Shown here: positions 1-6,800 of the stretch, in pieces
How the letters are laid out: each line of letters begins with the position of its first letter
Position numbering within the stretch: the stretch's first letter is position 1
Program-made: the position numbers and the translations under genes
Notes under the pieces: model-generated
Databases searched by the model: none
What the model saw: only the letters and a program-made list of their open reading frames with translations
Told to the model about the DNA's origin: nothing
Assembly (NCBI GenBank): GCA_040797825.1
Contig: JBFNEZ010000125.1
Coordinates: 1 to 11,630, forward strand
Direction: 5' to 3'
Length of the DNA stretch: 11,630 nucleotides
Source: Geosporobacter sp040797825
GTDB taxonomy: Bacteria > Bacillota > Clostridia > Peptostreptococcales > Thermotaleaceae

Positions 1-63
1 TTGTCTTAAAATAAAACCAATGGCCATCAGCAATGCGGTTAGTATATTTTTTCTTAACATCAT
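1..63 (-). CDS. Partial membrane protein, probable tryptophan transporter (TrpP-like), 5' end only
   Basis: Only the first 21 codons are in the window; the gene continues past the left edge. The visible peptide starts MMLRKNILTALLMAIGFILR: a short basic N-terminus followed by a hydrophobic stretch typical of a first membrane helix. The start is the ATG at 61-63 (a second ATG follows directly at 58-60), placed 9 nt after a GGAG core at 73-76. The assignment as a tryptophan transporter is inference from two things: the preceding T-box leader carries a TGG (tryptophan) specifier, and clostridial TrpP-type transporters begin with a similar short basic segment and helix. The residues visible are too few to name the family from sequence alone. 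Any other membrane protein of tryptophan uptake or metabolism would fit equally well. Confidence 0.55.
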   Translation of the reverse strand, partial: MMLRKNILTALLMAIGFILRQ

Positions 64-101
64 ATCGAATCGCTCCTTTTTGTTTTAGATATTTAAATTT
101 A

Positions 102-155
102 TCAAATCGCCACTCTATTTCTGCCTCTGTTCACAACACGATGACCACCTCCTCT
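102..155 (-). promoter_or_regulatory. Orphan strong ribosome-binding site with start-stop micro-ORF
   Basis: Between the T-box terminator and the transporter start, the minus strand carries a full AGGAGG at 148-153. Eight nt later comes GTG TTG TGA (131-139), a two-codon ORF. Its TGA overlaps a second GTG (132-134), which opens a 10-codon ORF ending at 102. Neither is in frame with the transporter ATG at 63. It could be a minimal leader ORF affecting the downstream gene, or the remnant of a decayed small gene. Chance is also possible, although an AGGAGG with ideal spacing is uncommon in a leader. Confidence 0.4.
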
Positions 156-182
156 ATGTATATCTATCAATTTTTTCCAAAT

Positions 183-218
183 AAAAAAGTCCTTCATCCC
201 AAAAGGGACGAAAGACTT
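183..218 (-). terminator. T-box attenuator terminator
   Basis: On the minus strand, a 14-bp stem (AAGTCTTTCGTCCC with GGGATGAAGGACTT, two G-U pairs) closes a TTTT loop, and a T-run follows (183-188). It begins two bases after the conserved T-box element, as expected of the terminator conformation. Confidence 0.93.
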
Positions 219-456
219 GCTTCCGCGGTACCACCCAAATTAGATAGAAATAATCTATCTCGCTTAACAGATACGGATTTATACATCGATATCCTGTTTC
301 TATAACGGGAAACCCCCGTCCTTGGCTACTGGAAAGCTTTCGCCAGGCTTCTCCCAGGTCCATTCGTCAGATTCCTCGCTATTGGGCTCCCACCACCCCC
401 AACTCGCTGCAGCTGGTTTCTCTAACTACTACTCCTGTTCTACGAATTTATTTTAT
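183..456 (-). ncRNA. T-box leader (tRNA-sensing riboswitch), tryptophan specifier
   Basis: The conserved T-box TGGGTGGTACCGCGGAAG is read on the minus strand at 220-237. In stem I, CAGG (434-437) can pair with CCTG just after the specifier, and TTAGA with TCTGA above it. This frames a specifier loop whose 3' side reads CGAATGGA, with codon TGG at 360-362 followed by a purine. Further hairpins lie in between, including ACGGG/CCCGT near 306-321. The leader ends in a terminator that competes with the antiterminator formed by the T-box. By established T-box biology, uncharged tRNA(Trp) pairs with the specifier and the T-box bulge, and transcription continues into the transporter gene. The bulge base that contacts the tRNA discriminator is U here. 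Confidence 0.93.
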
Positions 457-462
457 GCACCT

Positions 463-491
463 ATTTTATTACAGAAAAGCAATGAAGTCAA
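463..491 (-). promoter_or_regulatory. Sigma-A type promoter of the T-box leader
   Basis: TTGACT (486-491) and TAAAAT (463-468) are separated by 17 nt on the minus strand. The predicted transcription start is near 456, about 20 nt before stem I. The -35 element lies only 18 bp beyond the ppx stop codon. Confidence 0.8.
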
Positions 492-509
492 TAGTAATTT
501 TTAAAATTT

Positions 510-2027
510 TTAGACAATATAGAGCTTTTTATTAAACAGTTTCTCAAATAGTTTATCACTCTTCATGGCCGCAGCAATTTCTAACTCTGGTGTATTGGAA
601 GTTTTCAACATCAGCTGAACACTATTGGGCAATATATAGCAACTGATGTCTTCTACACTGCTGGACTCATTTCGATCTAGTTTTTCTGCTATCCTAAGAA
701 ATACACTAAGGCGTTTGATAATTTCATAATCATTTTTATCAATCAACATATTATAATTTTTCCAATCCACCTTAAATTCTTCATTTCTATGCATGGCTAC
801 GATAAAGGCACACATCACCAATTCACGATTCCTAAGTCCATTCAGTCTAGAGTTGAGGGTCAAATAGAAGCCATGTTTATGATGATTATAATAATCCACA
901 TAGACACCAATATCATGGATTTGTCCTCCCACGAAAAGTAGATTTCGCTCTTCTTCCCCCATACCATGCAGGGACTGGAGTTGATCAAATATGGAAAGAG
1001 CCAGTTTTGTAACGTGGCTACAATGTTTTAAGTTCATATCATAATTTTTCAGTATATTCTCAACACTATGGTGCAGTACATCTTCTAATATTTCATCCTT
1101 ATGCTGATGCTCTTCTAAATAGTATTTATAGAATACGCCTTCACGAAGGCCATTGCCGCTAATAATAATCTTATCTGCATGAAGATAATCTATTAATGCT
1201 TTAATAGGAACTAACCCTCCTGCAATAATATCGGCCCTCTCTTTTTCCACCCCCGGGATGTCTTTTCTTTCCTCATGATTTATCTTTGTGACCAATTCGT
1301 AGGCATAAAGAACCTCATGATATTGCATTTGATAATTGTGAAGACTTTCTAAAGGAAACCCTATTTTCCGTTTGTCTATTTTAGCAAGAGTTCTAATGGA
1401 GCCTCCAAGGCCTACAATGGGTAATCCAGAGACCTCCTTTAACCAGCTGATATCTTGATACTGTTTGGTGACATAGGTCTCTAGCTTCTTAATGGCTTCT
1501 GGAGAATAGATTGTTTTTCCAAGGAATTTTTCCGTCAGAGTCACCGCTCCAAAGGGGAGGCTGATTGCTTCTTTTATCCTTCTGTCTTCTACCCATACCA
1601 ATTCTGTACTGCCCCCGCCAATGTCTACAATAATGCAATCTTTAATTCTTATTGTATTCATTACGCCCATATAATCTAAATAGGCCTCTTCTTCTCCAGA
1701 GATAACCCTAAAATTAAAACCCGTTTCTAATTGAATCTTATCTAAAAAAATCTGTTGGTTAACAGCATTCCTCACCGCTGCTGTTGCAAGGGTAAATACT
1801 GCATCTACCTCATGGGCTTCTATTAACTTTTTAAAAAGTTTTAGTGTATAGAGTGTTCTTTTGATAGCCAAAGGCTTTAGAGTCATTTCTTCTCCCATAT
1901 CTTCACTAAGGCGAACCATCTCTTTTGCCTGATCTATCATCTTATAGGAGCCATCTCCAAATATTTTCATAATAATCATTCGTACAGAGTTTGATCCCAA
2001 ATCAATAATCGCAATTTTTCTTTCCAT
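510..2027 (-). CDS. ppx: Ppx/GppA phosphatase with C-terminal HD-like domain (paralogue 1, canonical PPX motifs)
   Basis: A 505-residue protein of the exopolyphosphatase/guanosine pentaphosphatase family, expected to release phosphate from polyphosphate ends or hydrolyse pppGpp in the cytoplasm. The ASKHA-fold half carries DLGSNS (9-14), SGEEEA with the catalytic-glutamate region (110-115), DIGGGSTE (135-142) and a GGSIR loop (208-212). The C-terminal half (about 315-505) resembles an HD domain, with H338, HD at 371-372 and H413. The usual last metal-ligand aspartate is Glu448, and the typical HDIGK is HDIGV, so this half may be non-catalytic. The start at 2027 is the only ATG before the DLGSNS motif. 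Its nearest good Shine-Dalgarno (AGGAG, 2044-2048) is 16 nt away, unusually far, which hints at weak or coupled translation. It is the last gene of the ppx-ppk-ppx operon, 21 nt after ppk, and no terminator follows. Confidence 0.92.
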   Translation of the reverse strand: MERKIAIIDLGSNSVRMIIMKIFGDGSYKMIDQAKEMVRLSEDMGEEMTLKPLAIKRTLYTLKLFKKLIEAHEVDAVFTLATAAVRNAVNQQIFLDKIQLETGFNFRVISGEEEAYLDYMGVMNTIRIKDCIIVDIGGGSTELVWVEDRRIKEAISLPFGAVTLTEKFLGKTIYSPEAIKKLETYVTKQYQDISWLKEVSGLPIVGLGGSIRTLAKIDKRKIGFPLESLHNYQMQYHEVLYAYELVTKINHEERKDIPGVEKERADIIAGGLVPIKALIDYLHADKIIISGNGLREGVFYKYYLEEHQHKDEILEDVLHHSVENILKNYDMNLKHCSHVTKLALSIFDQLQSLHGMGEEERNLLFVGGQIHDIGVYVDYYNHHKHGFYLTLNSRLNGLRNRELVMCAFIVAMHRNEEFKVDWKNYNMLIDKNDYEIIKRLSVFLRIAEKLDRNESSSVEDISCYILPNSVQLMLKTSNTPELEIAAAMKSDKLFEKLFNKKLYIV

Positions 2028-2048
2028 CTTTTTTTCTTCTATTCTCCT

Positions 2049-4199
2049 TTATTTTTTATTACCCCCATCTTCCTTATCCTGATTGGATAAGATTGGTTCA
2101 AACAAGGATTTGTTCTTACAAACATTATAGCTTTTTACACTTTGATGGGCAATTTGTAAAAATTCTTCTTGAGAATGGCGATGTTTTTTACCCCGTCTAT
2201 CTATTTTTTTGTATTTCCCTTCATGGTTTACAATCCTTGCTTTAACATTATCCTCCAGTGTAATCTTTAGTATTTCTATTATTTTTTCTTTCAGTTCCTT
2301 TGCTTCTACAGGAAAGAGAATTTCTACTCTTCTATCCAGGTTTCTTGGCATCCAGTCGGCACTAGATAGGTAGACCTCTTCTCTCCCTCCGTTGTAAAAA
2401 TAAAAAATACGACTATGCTCCAAGAAACGTCCTACAATACTTCTCACGGTAATGCTTTCACTAATATTCGGAATACCCGTACGTAAGCAGCATATTCCCC
2501 GAACAGCAAGTTCTATTTTTACTCCCGCGGCAGCAGCGCTATATAAGGCCAGAATAATTTCTTTATCAACCAAAGAATTCATCTTAGCAATAATTTTAGC
2601 TTTTCCACCAGCCATGGCAATTTTTCGCTCTCTATCTATCATATCTAAGAACTTGTATTTTAAATCCTTTGGAGCCACTGCAATCTTATACCATCCCGGA
2701 GGCTCTGAATAGCCTGACAACATATTGAATAGGGCCGATGCATCGGCACCAAACTGCCCATTGCAGGTAAACATGCCTATGTCTGTATAGAAGCGAGCAG
2801 TAATATCATTGTAATTCCCAGTTCCTAGATGGACATACCGCTTAATCCCCGCCTCTTCTTGGCGAACCACCAAAGTTATTTTACAGTGGGTTTTTAGTCC
2901 CACCAGACCATAAATTACGTGGCAGCCTGCTTTTTCTAATCTTTTTGCCCACTGGATATTGTTCTCCTCATCGAAGCGGGCTTTAACTTCAACAAGAACG
3001 GTTACTTGTTTTCCTCGTTCAGCAGCTTCCTCAAGAGCTTTAACAATGGGTGAGTCTCCGCTTACGCGGTATAGGGTTTGCTTAATAGCAAGTACCCGGG
3101 GATCCTTGGCTGCCTGTTTTACAAAGTTCACTACAGGTTCAAAGGATTCATAGGGATGATGCAGAAGAATATCTTTTTTTTGAATGGCTTCATAAATATC
3201 TTCTTCCCCCAATAAATCCTTAGGGATTTGAGACTCATATTCAGTATATTTTAAATGACCGTAATCCTCAAGGCTATACAGTTTCATAAGAAAGGTTAAA
3301 TCAAGGGGCCCATTGATATAATAAATATCTCCATGATGGATCTCCAAGGCATTTTTTAGTAATTCCACCATAGTACCAGCCATTCTTTCATCTACTTCTA
3401 ATCGGATAGCCGCTCCCCACTTTCTCATTTTCAAAGACTTTTCAATCTCTATCAGCAAGTCCTCAGCTTCTTCTTCTTCTAAACTCAAATCTGCATTTCT
3501 TGTGATGCGATAGGGATAGGCACAAATAATTTCCTTTCCCTGAAACAATCTCTCCATCTGGAGGCTAATGGCCTCTTCTAAAAGAACAAAACATCTCAAC
3601 CCCTCATCGGTCGAAGGAAGCTCTATCATTCTGGGTAATACGGAGGGCACTTGAACGGTTGCAAAAATATATTCAGATTCCTCTTCTGTATCTTTCATGA
3701 GTATTCCTATATTTAAACTTTTATTTAAAATTAATGGAAAAGGTCGGCTTGAATCTACAGCCATGGGTGTCAATACAGGATATATGGTTTCCATAAAATA
3801 ATCTTTAAGATAACTGCACTGCTCATCTGTTAAGCTTTCTTGATAGAGGATACGAATTCCCTTACGTTTCAATCCAGGTATGAGGGCACGATTAAAAGAG
3901 GTGTACTGTTCATCCACCATTCTATGGGCACGAATAGATATTTTTTTAAGCTGCTGCTTAGGGGTAAGTCCAGCAGGATCTGGTTTATTAAAACCCGCAT
4001 TCACTAGATCCTTCAGAGAAGCCACACGAATCATAAAAAATTCATCTAGGTTGGAGCTGAGGATCGATAAAAACTTAAGTCTTTCGAAAAGAGGATTTTT
4101 TCTATCCCTCGCTTCTTCTAATACCCGATCGTTGAATTCTAGCCAGCTTAGTTCACGATTGATAAAATATTCCGGTTTATCTAGCATCAGCTTATTCAT
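2049..4199 (-). CDS. ppk1: Polyphosphate kinase 1 (PPK1)
   Basis: A 716-residue PPK1 that reversibly transfers the ATP gamma-phosphate to growing inorganic polyphosphate. The N-terminal domain has the family opening FINRELSWLEFNDRVLEEA (12-30) and ILSSNLDEFFMIRVA (46-60). The C-terminal phospholipase-D-like domains carry GLKTHCK with the expected autophosphorylated His438, HLGTGNYND (457-465), EHSRIFYF with His595, and SSADWMPRNLDRRVE (612-626). Length is at the upper end for the family because of a lysine/arginine-rich, glutamine-containing tail after about residue 660. The start ATG overlaps the TGA of the upstream ppx paralogue (ATGA, 4196-4199), so translation is probably coupled; an AAGGA lies 10 nt upstream (4210-4214). 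All catalytic motifs are intact, so it should be active. Confidence 0.97.
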   Translation of the reverse strand: MNKLMLDKPEYFINRELSWLEFNDRVLEEARDRKNPLFERLKFLSILSSNLDEFFMIRVASLKDLVNAGFNKPDPAGLTPKQQLKKISIRAHRMVDEQYTSFNRALIPGLKRKGIRILYQESLTDEQCSYLKDYFMETIYPVLTPMAVDSSRPFPLILNKSLNIGILMKDTEEESEYIFATVQVPSVLPRMIELPSTDEGLRCFVLLEEAISLQMERLFQGKEIICAYPYRITRNADLSLEEEEAEDLLIEIEKSLKMRKWGAAIRLEVDERMAGTMVELLKNALEIHHGDIYYINGPLDLTFLMKLYSLEDYGHLKYTEYESQIPKDLLGEEDIYEAIQKKDILLHHPYESFEPVVNFVKQAAKDPRVLAIKQTLYRVSGDSPIVKALEEAAERGKQVTVLVEVKARFDEENNIQWAKRLEKAGCHVIYGLVGLKTHCKITLVVRQEEAGIKRYVHLGTGNYNDITARFYTDIGMFTCNGQFGADASALFNMLSGYSEPPGWYKIAVAPKDLKYKFLDMIDRERKIAMAGGKAKIIAKMNSLVDKEIILALYSAAAAGVKIELAVRGICCLRTGIPNISESITVRSIVGRFLEHSRIFYFYNGGREEVYLSSADWMPRNLDRRVEILFPVEAKELKEKIIEILKITLEDNVKARIVNHEGKYKKIDRRGKKHRHSQEEFLQIAHQSVKSYNVCKNKSLFEPILSNQDKEDGGNKK

Positions 4200-5758
4200 T
4201 TTCCAATCTTCCTTTTTATTTTTAAAATAGGGGTCATACCAAAGACTTCTTTGAAAAACTCAGCTTTTGTTTCAAAAGTCCATTCTTCTAGGAGGATATC
4301 CTCGGTGCTATCTACACGAAAGATAATTTCCTTTTCCTTTAGCTCAATTTTTAATTCTTTAATTTTCTGACGATGACTTCTATCTAAGGAATCAGCCAAT
4401 CGAATCATGGCTACAAGCTTTGCTACTATAACCCTGTTTTTTTCACTCAATTTTCTAAAATTTTCATGGTTCCATTGCGGTATTTGTTTACTATGATATC
4501 GGGCCACATTGGCGATGATTTCTATCTCTTCCAGAGAAATACCCAACAGACTGGAGGCACGAATAATGTTGTAGGAGTGTATATAATGATTGGTGGGACT
4601 AATAAATTTACCGATATCATGAAGGGTTGCAGAAAGCCTCAATAAAAACCGCTCCCTTTCTCCAAGACCATGCAGAGAATCTAATTCATCAAAAATGCAT
4701 AAGGCTTTCTTTTCTACATCCTTTGCATGGGCAGCATCATATTCATATTTCTGTGCCATATGATGGGCAGAACTCAATATATCTTCCATAAAATCTATCT
4801 TTCGCTGCGTATTAAATCTTTGATCAATCATATCTGAAATAATCCCATCTCGAATGGATATCAAGGGAACATGGAGCCCCTTTGCATAAGTTGTATCAAA
4901 AAATTTTTTAAAGATCATCATAGATGGAAGCACTATATCTGCTCTTTCTTGGGAAACACCATAGTTTTTAATCATATAGTGACTGGATTTGTCCAATAAC
5001 TCTTCATAAAGCTGATAAAAATCTTCTTTTCTTATATATTTCAGTTTATCATAGTCTTTGGTTTTATTACACAGCTGACTAATGACACGGATTTCTCCTC
5101 CAAGGGCAATAAAATTCTTAAAGGGTTTGTCCTCTTTCCAGATATCCAAACAATCTGTACTGCTGGTAATATATTCTTCCAATATTCTTGGAAAGTTTAA
5201 AGTCCTATGTTCTATACAAGAAAGCACTTCCCGCAGACGTAGAGAACCTAACTTAATATTTTGTGTAAGGGCTAGATGATTGTTTTTGTAAACAGATATT
5301 TCAATACTCCCAGATCCAATATCTACAATCATAGCTCCCTGCTCACGAACTCTTTGATGATCAAAAAGATTCTCCCGAATAGACTTATAAGTAAGATATC
5401 GTTCCTCTGCATTGCTAATCACATCGATATCCAATCCAGTTTTCAGTTTAATCTGATCCACAATGTAATCCTTATTTTCTGCCTCTCGTATCGCACTGGT
5501 AGCCACTGCTCTATAGACTTTAATGCCATAATCCCCCATTAGTTTTTTGAATCCTTTTAGTACATCACAGGTCTCATCCACCGTTTCGAATCTCACCTTC
5601 CCCAAGGCAAAGGTATCTTTCCCTAAAGAAATAGGGTATCGAAGCAGCTCCAGGGCTTTTGACTGTCTATTTTCATTGATTTCAGCAATTTTCATTCTCA
5701 AGGCATGGGATCCGATATCAATGCCTGCTATGATTTCCGCTTTCTTTACAAAACCCAT
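4196..5758 (-). CDS. Ppx/GppA-family protein with intact HD domain (paralogue 2, divergent phosphatase motifs)
   Basis: A 520-residue first gene of the polyphosphate operon, homologous along its length to the third gene. The ASKHA half has DIGSHALRM (14-22) where the family norm is DxGSNSxRM, SNAEERY (115-121) where SGxEEA is usual, DIGSGSIE (146-153) and GGEIR (220-224). The two adjacent glutamates and the aspartate/glutamate of the DIGxGSxE motif are retained. The HD half looks complete: H344, HDIGK (380-384), H391 and H394, H422, and D456 in RLADSLD. It may be an exopolyphosphatase, a pppGpp hydrolase or an HD phosphohydrolase; sequence alone does not decide. The start at 5758 has GAGGGGGG (5765-5772) 6 nt upstream, a G-rich variant of the Shine-Dalgarno. 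It overlaps ppk by 4 nt. Confidence 0.9.
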   Translation of the reverse strand: MGFVKKAEIIAGIDIGSHALRMKIAEINENRQSKALELLRYPISLGKDTFALGKVRFETVDETCDVLKGFKKLMGDYGIKVYRAVATSAIREAENKDYIVDQIKLKTGLDIDVISNAEERYLTYKSIRENLFDHQRVREQGAMIVDIGSGSIEISVYKNNHLALTQNIKLGSLRLREVLSCIEHRTLNFPRILEEYITSSTDCLDIWKEDKPFKNFIALGGEIRVISQLCNKTKDYDKLKYIRKEDFYQLYEELLDKSSHYMIKNYGVSQERADIVLPSMMIFKKFFDTTYAKGLHVPLISIRDGIISDMIDQRFNTQRKIDFMEDILSSAHHMAQKYEYDAAHAKDVEKKALCIFDELDSLHGLGERERFLLRLSATLHDIGKFISPTNHYIHSYNIIRASSLLGISLEEIEIIANVARYHSKQIPQWNHENFRKLSEKNRVIVAKLVAMIRLADSLDRSHRQKIKELKIELKEKEIIFRVDSTEDILLEEWTFETKAEFFKEVFGMTPILKIKRKIGK

Positions 5759-5876
5759 TTAAAGCCCCCCTCATAAACTGTTTTTGTTTATATTACCCAC
5801 ATTCTATAAAATACATCATTTTATATATTCATTAAAATTTAACTTTTCCTAATGAAACCCCTTTTCACACCAAATA

Positions 5877-5895
5877 GACAATGCAGCATGTTGTC
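5877..5895. repeat. Overlapping short palindromes in divergent intergenic region
   Basis: Within the 256-bp divergent gap (5759-6014), GACAA and TTGTC arms (5877-5881 and 5891-5895) flank an offset perfect ATGC-A-GCAT palindrome (5881-5889). The site falls inside the predicted leader of the ppx-ppk-ppx transcript. It could be an operator; no known regulator motif is recognised. The rest of the gap is AT-rich and holds only the promoter candidates listed separately. Confidence 0.25.
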
Positions 5896-5926
5896 GAATA
5901 AAGTCTGTTTTGAGATTTTCCTATGG

Positions 5927-5935
5927 ATTATAACA
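5927..5935 (-). promoter_or_regulatory. Extended -10 promoter candidate for the ppx-ppk-ppx operon
   Basis: On the minus strand TGTTATAAT gives a perfect -10 (5927-5932) with the TGn extension. No good -35 lies at 17 nt; a TTAACA lies 20 nt upstream. Transcription would start near 5920, leaving a leader of about 160 nt. AT-rich alternatives closer to the gene lack a convincing -35. Confidence 0.4.
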
Positions 5936-5951
5936 TAACCAAGACCTTTTT

Positions 5952-5987
5952 TTGTTAATACTATGTAAATAGAAAAGAATTTATAAT
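5952..5987 (+). promoter_or_regulatory. Promoter candidate for the esterase gene
   Basis: Two readings are possible. TTGTTA (5952-5957) and AAGAAT (5975-5980) are spaced 17 nt. Alternatively a perfect TATAAT (5982-5987) serves as -10 without a clear -35, which would leave a leader of only about 20 nt. The Shine-Dalgarno begins at 6001 in either case. Confidence 0.35.
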
Positions 5988-6014
5988 TCATATACAAATG
6001 AGGAGGTGTTTCCT

Positions 6015-6686
6015 TTGAAGGGCTGCTTATTGATTCACGGATATACTGGAGGTCCCTTTGAGTTTGATGCCCTGGCATCCTATTTGCAAAAAGAGGGTTA
6101 CCGTACCCTTTGTCCCACTTTACATGGTCATGGTGGTCCAAGAAAAAAACTGCGCTATTCCTCCTATGAAAAATGGATAGAATCAGCTGAAGGAGCTTAC
6201 TTAGAATTATTAAAAGAATGTACTGATATTACAATCATTGGTTTTTCCATGGGTGGACTTCTGACCTTTCATTTGGCTGGTAAATACAAGCCTAGATGTA
6301 TTATTTCTATGAGTACGCCTATCCACTGTATTGATTATAAAAATCTCAAGGAGGATCTCCTCCATAGTGTTCAAACAAAAAATATGAAGCGACTTCGAGA
6401 ATATTTTTTTTCTTGTTTTACACCTATGATGGCAAATATAAATTTTCAAATTTTACTCCATCGCTCAAAAGGAATTCTCCCTAATATTGAAGTACCTACT
6501 TTAATTTTACAAGGCAAGAAGGATTCTGTTGTTAAATCTTCCAGCGCTCAGTTTATATATGATCATATTGCCTCTTCTAATAAAGAAATCCAGTTTTATG
6601 AGCTGAGCAATCATCTCCTCCATTATAGTGATGAAAGAGATTTGATCTATACAGATATTCTTCGTTTTATAAAACAACACTCATAA
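6015..6686 (+). CDS. Alpha/beta-hydrolase, carboxylesterase/monoacylglycerol lipase (Est30-like)
   Basis: A 223-residue cytoplasmic serine hydrolase. HGYTGG (8-13) supplies the oxyanion region, GFSMGG (76-81) holds nucleophile Ser78, GKKD contains the acid Asp170 and SNH gives His200, completing the triad. Size and motif order match the small Est30/YvaK-type carboxylesterases that cleave short- to medium-chain acyl esters or monoglycerides; the natural substrate is unknown. The start is the TTG at 6015, 8 nt after AGGAGG (6001-6006). A GTG at 6006 in the same frame overlaps that Shine-Dalgarno and is not a credible start. The family usually begins just before the oxyanion HG motif, as here. 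It is divergent from the polyphosphate operon, and the following gene on the same strand has its own ribosome-binding site 114 bp later. No signal peptide is seen. Confidence 0.88.
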   Translation: MKGCLLIHGYTGGPFEFDALASYLQKEGYRTLCPTLHGHGGPRKKLRYSSYEKWIESAEGAYLELLKECTDITIIGFSMGGLLTFHLAGKYKPRCIISMSTPIHCIDYKNLKEDLLHSVQTKNMKRLREYFFSCFTPMMANINFQILLHRSKGILPNIEVPTLILQGKKDSVVKSSSAQFIYDHIASSNKEIQFYELSNHLLHYSDERDLIYTDILRFIKQHS

Positions 6687-6692
6687 AACGAA
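6661..6692. repeat. AT-rich inverted repeat at the end of the esterase gene
   Basis: Perfect 10-bp arms TTCGTTTTAT (6661-6670) and ATAAAACGAA (6683-6692) surround a 12-nt loop and span the stop codon. The stem has only two G-C pairs and no T-run follows, so it is at best a weak terminator or an mRNA-end structure. Confidence 0.35.
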
Positions 6693-6737
6693 AATACTAT
6701 TTTAATGCTTTAAAAAATGATAACACTTAATAAGGAT

Positions 6738-6767
6738 TTGATGAATTTGTCCAAAATGTGGTAAGAT
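6738..6767 (+). promoter_or_regulatory. Promoter candidate for the metallo-hydrolase gene
   Basis: TTGATG (6738-6743) and TAAGAT (6762-6767) are spaced 18 nt on the plus strand. This is a moderate match that would start transcription about 25 nt before the start codon. Read-through from the esterase is also possible. Confidence 0.4.
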
Positions 6768-6800
6768 AAAATAAACTAATTATTCAAGGAGATGATCCAT

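Noticed and set aside
154..363. 69-codon minus-strand ORF starting MDLGEAW
   Set aside because: It lies wholly inside the T-box leader (specifier through terminator); the open frame is incidental and has no ribosome-binding site.
33..504. Plus-strand ORFs of 90 and 60 codons opposite the leader
   Set aside because: No Shine-Dalgarno, low-complexity composition, and they run antisense to a structured T-box RNA.
3880..4230. 116-codon plus-strand ORF antisense to ppk
   Set aside because: Serine/arginine/leucine-rich shadow of the conserved PPK1 N-terminus; no ribosome-binding site.
6006..6014. Upstream GTG start for the esterase
   Set aside because: The GTG overlaps the AGGAGG at 6001-6006; the TTG at 6015 has ideal spacing.
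5839..6141. 100-codon minus-strand ORF across the divergent gap
   Set aside because: It overlaps the esterase start and its promoter region; no ribosome-binding site or family resemblance.
6792..6800. Upstream ATG start for the metallo-hydrolase
   Set aside because: It directly abuts AAGGAG (6786-6791), leaving no spacer; the ATG at 6801 has 9 nt and gives the family's usual N-terminus MKLRFLGHS.
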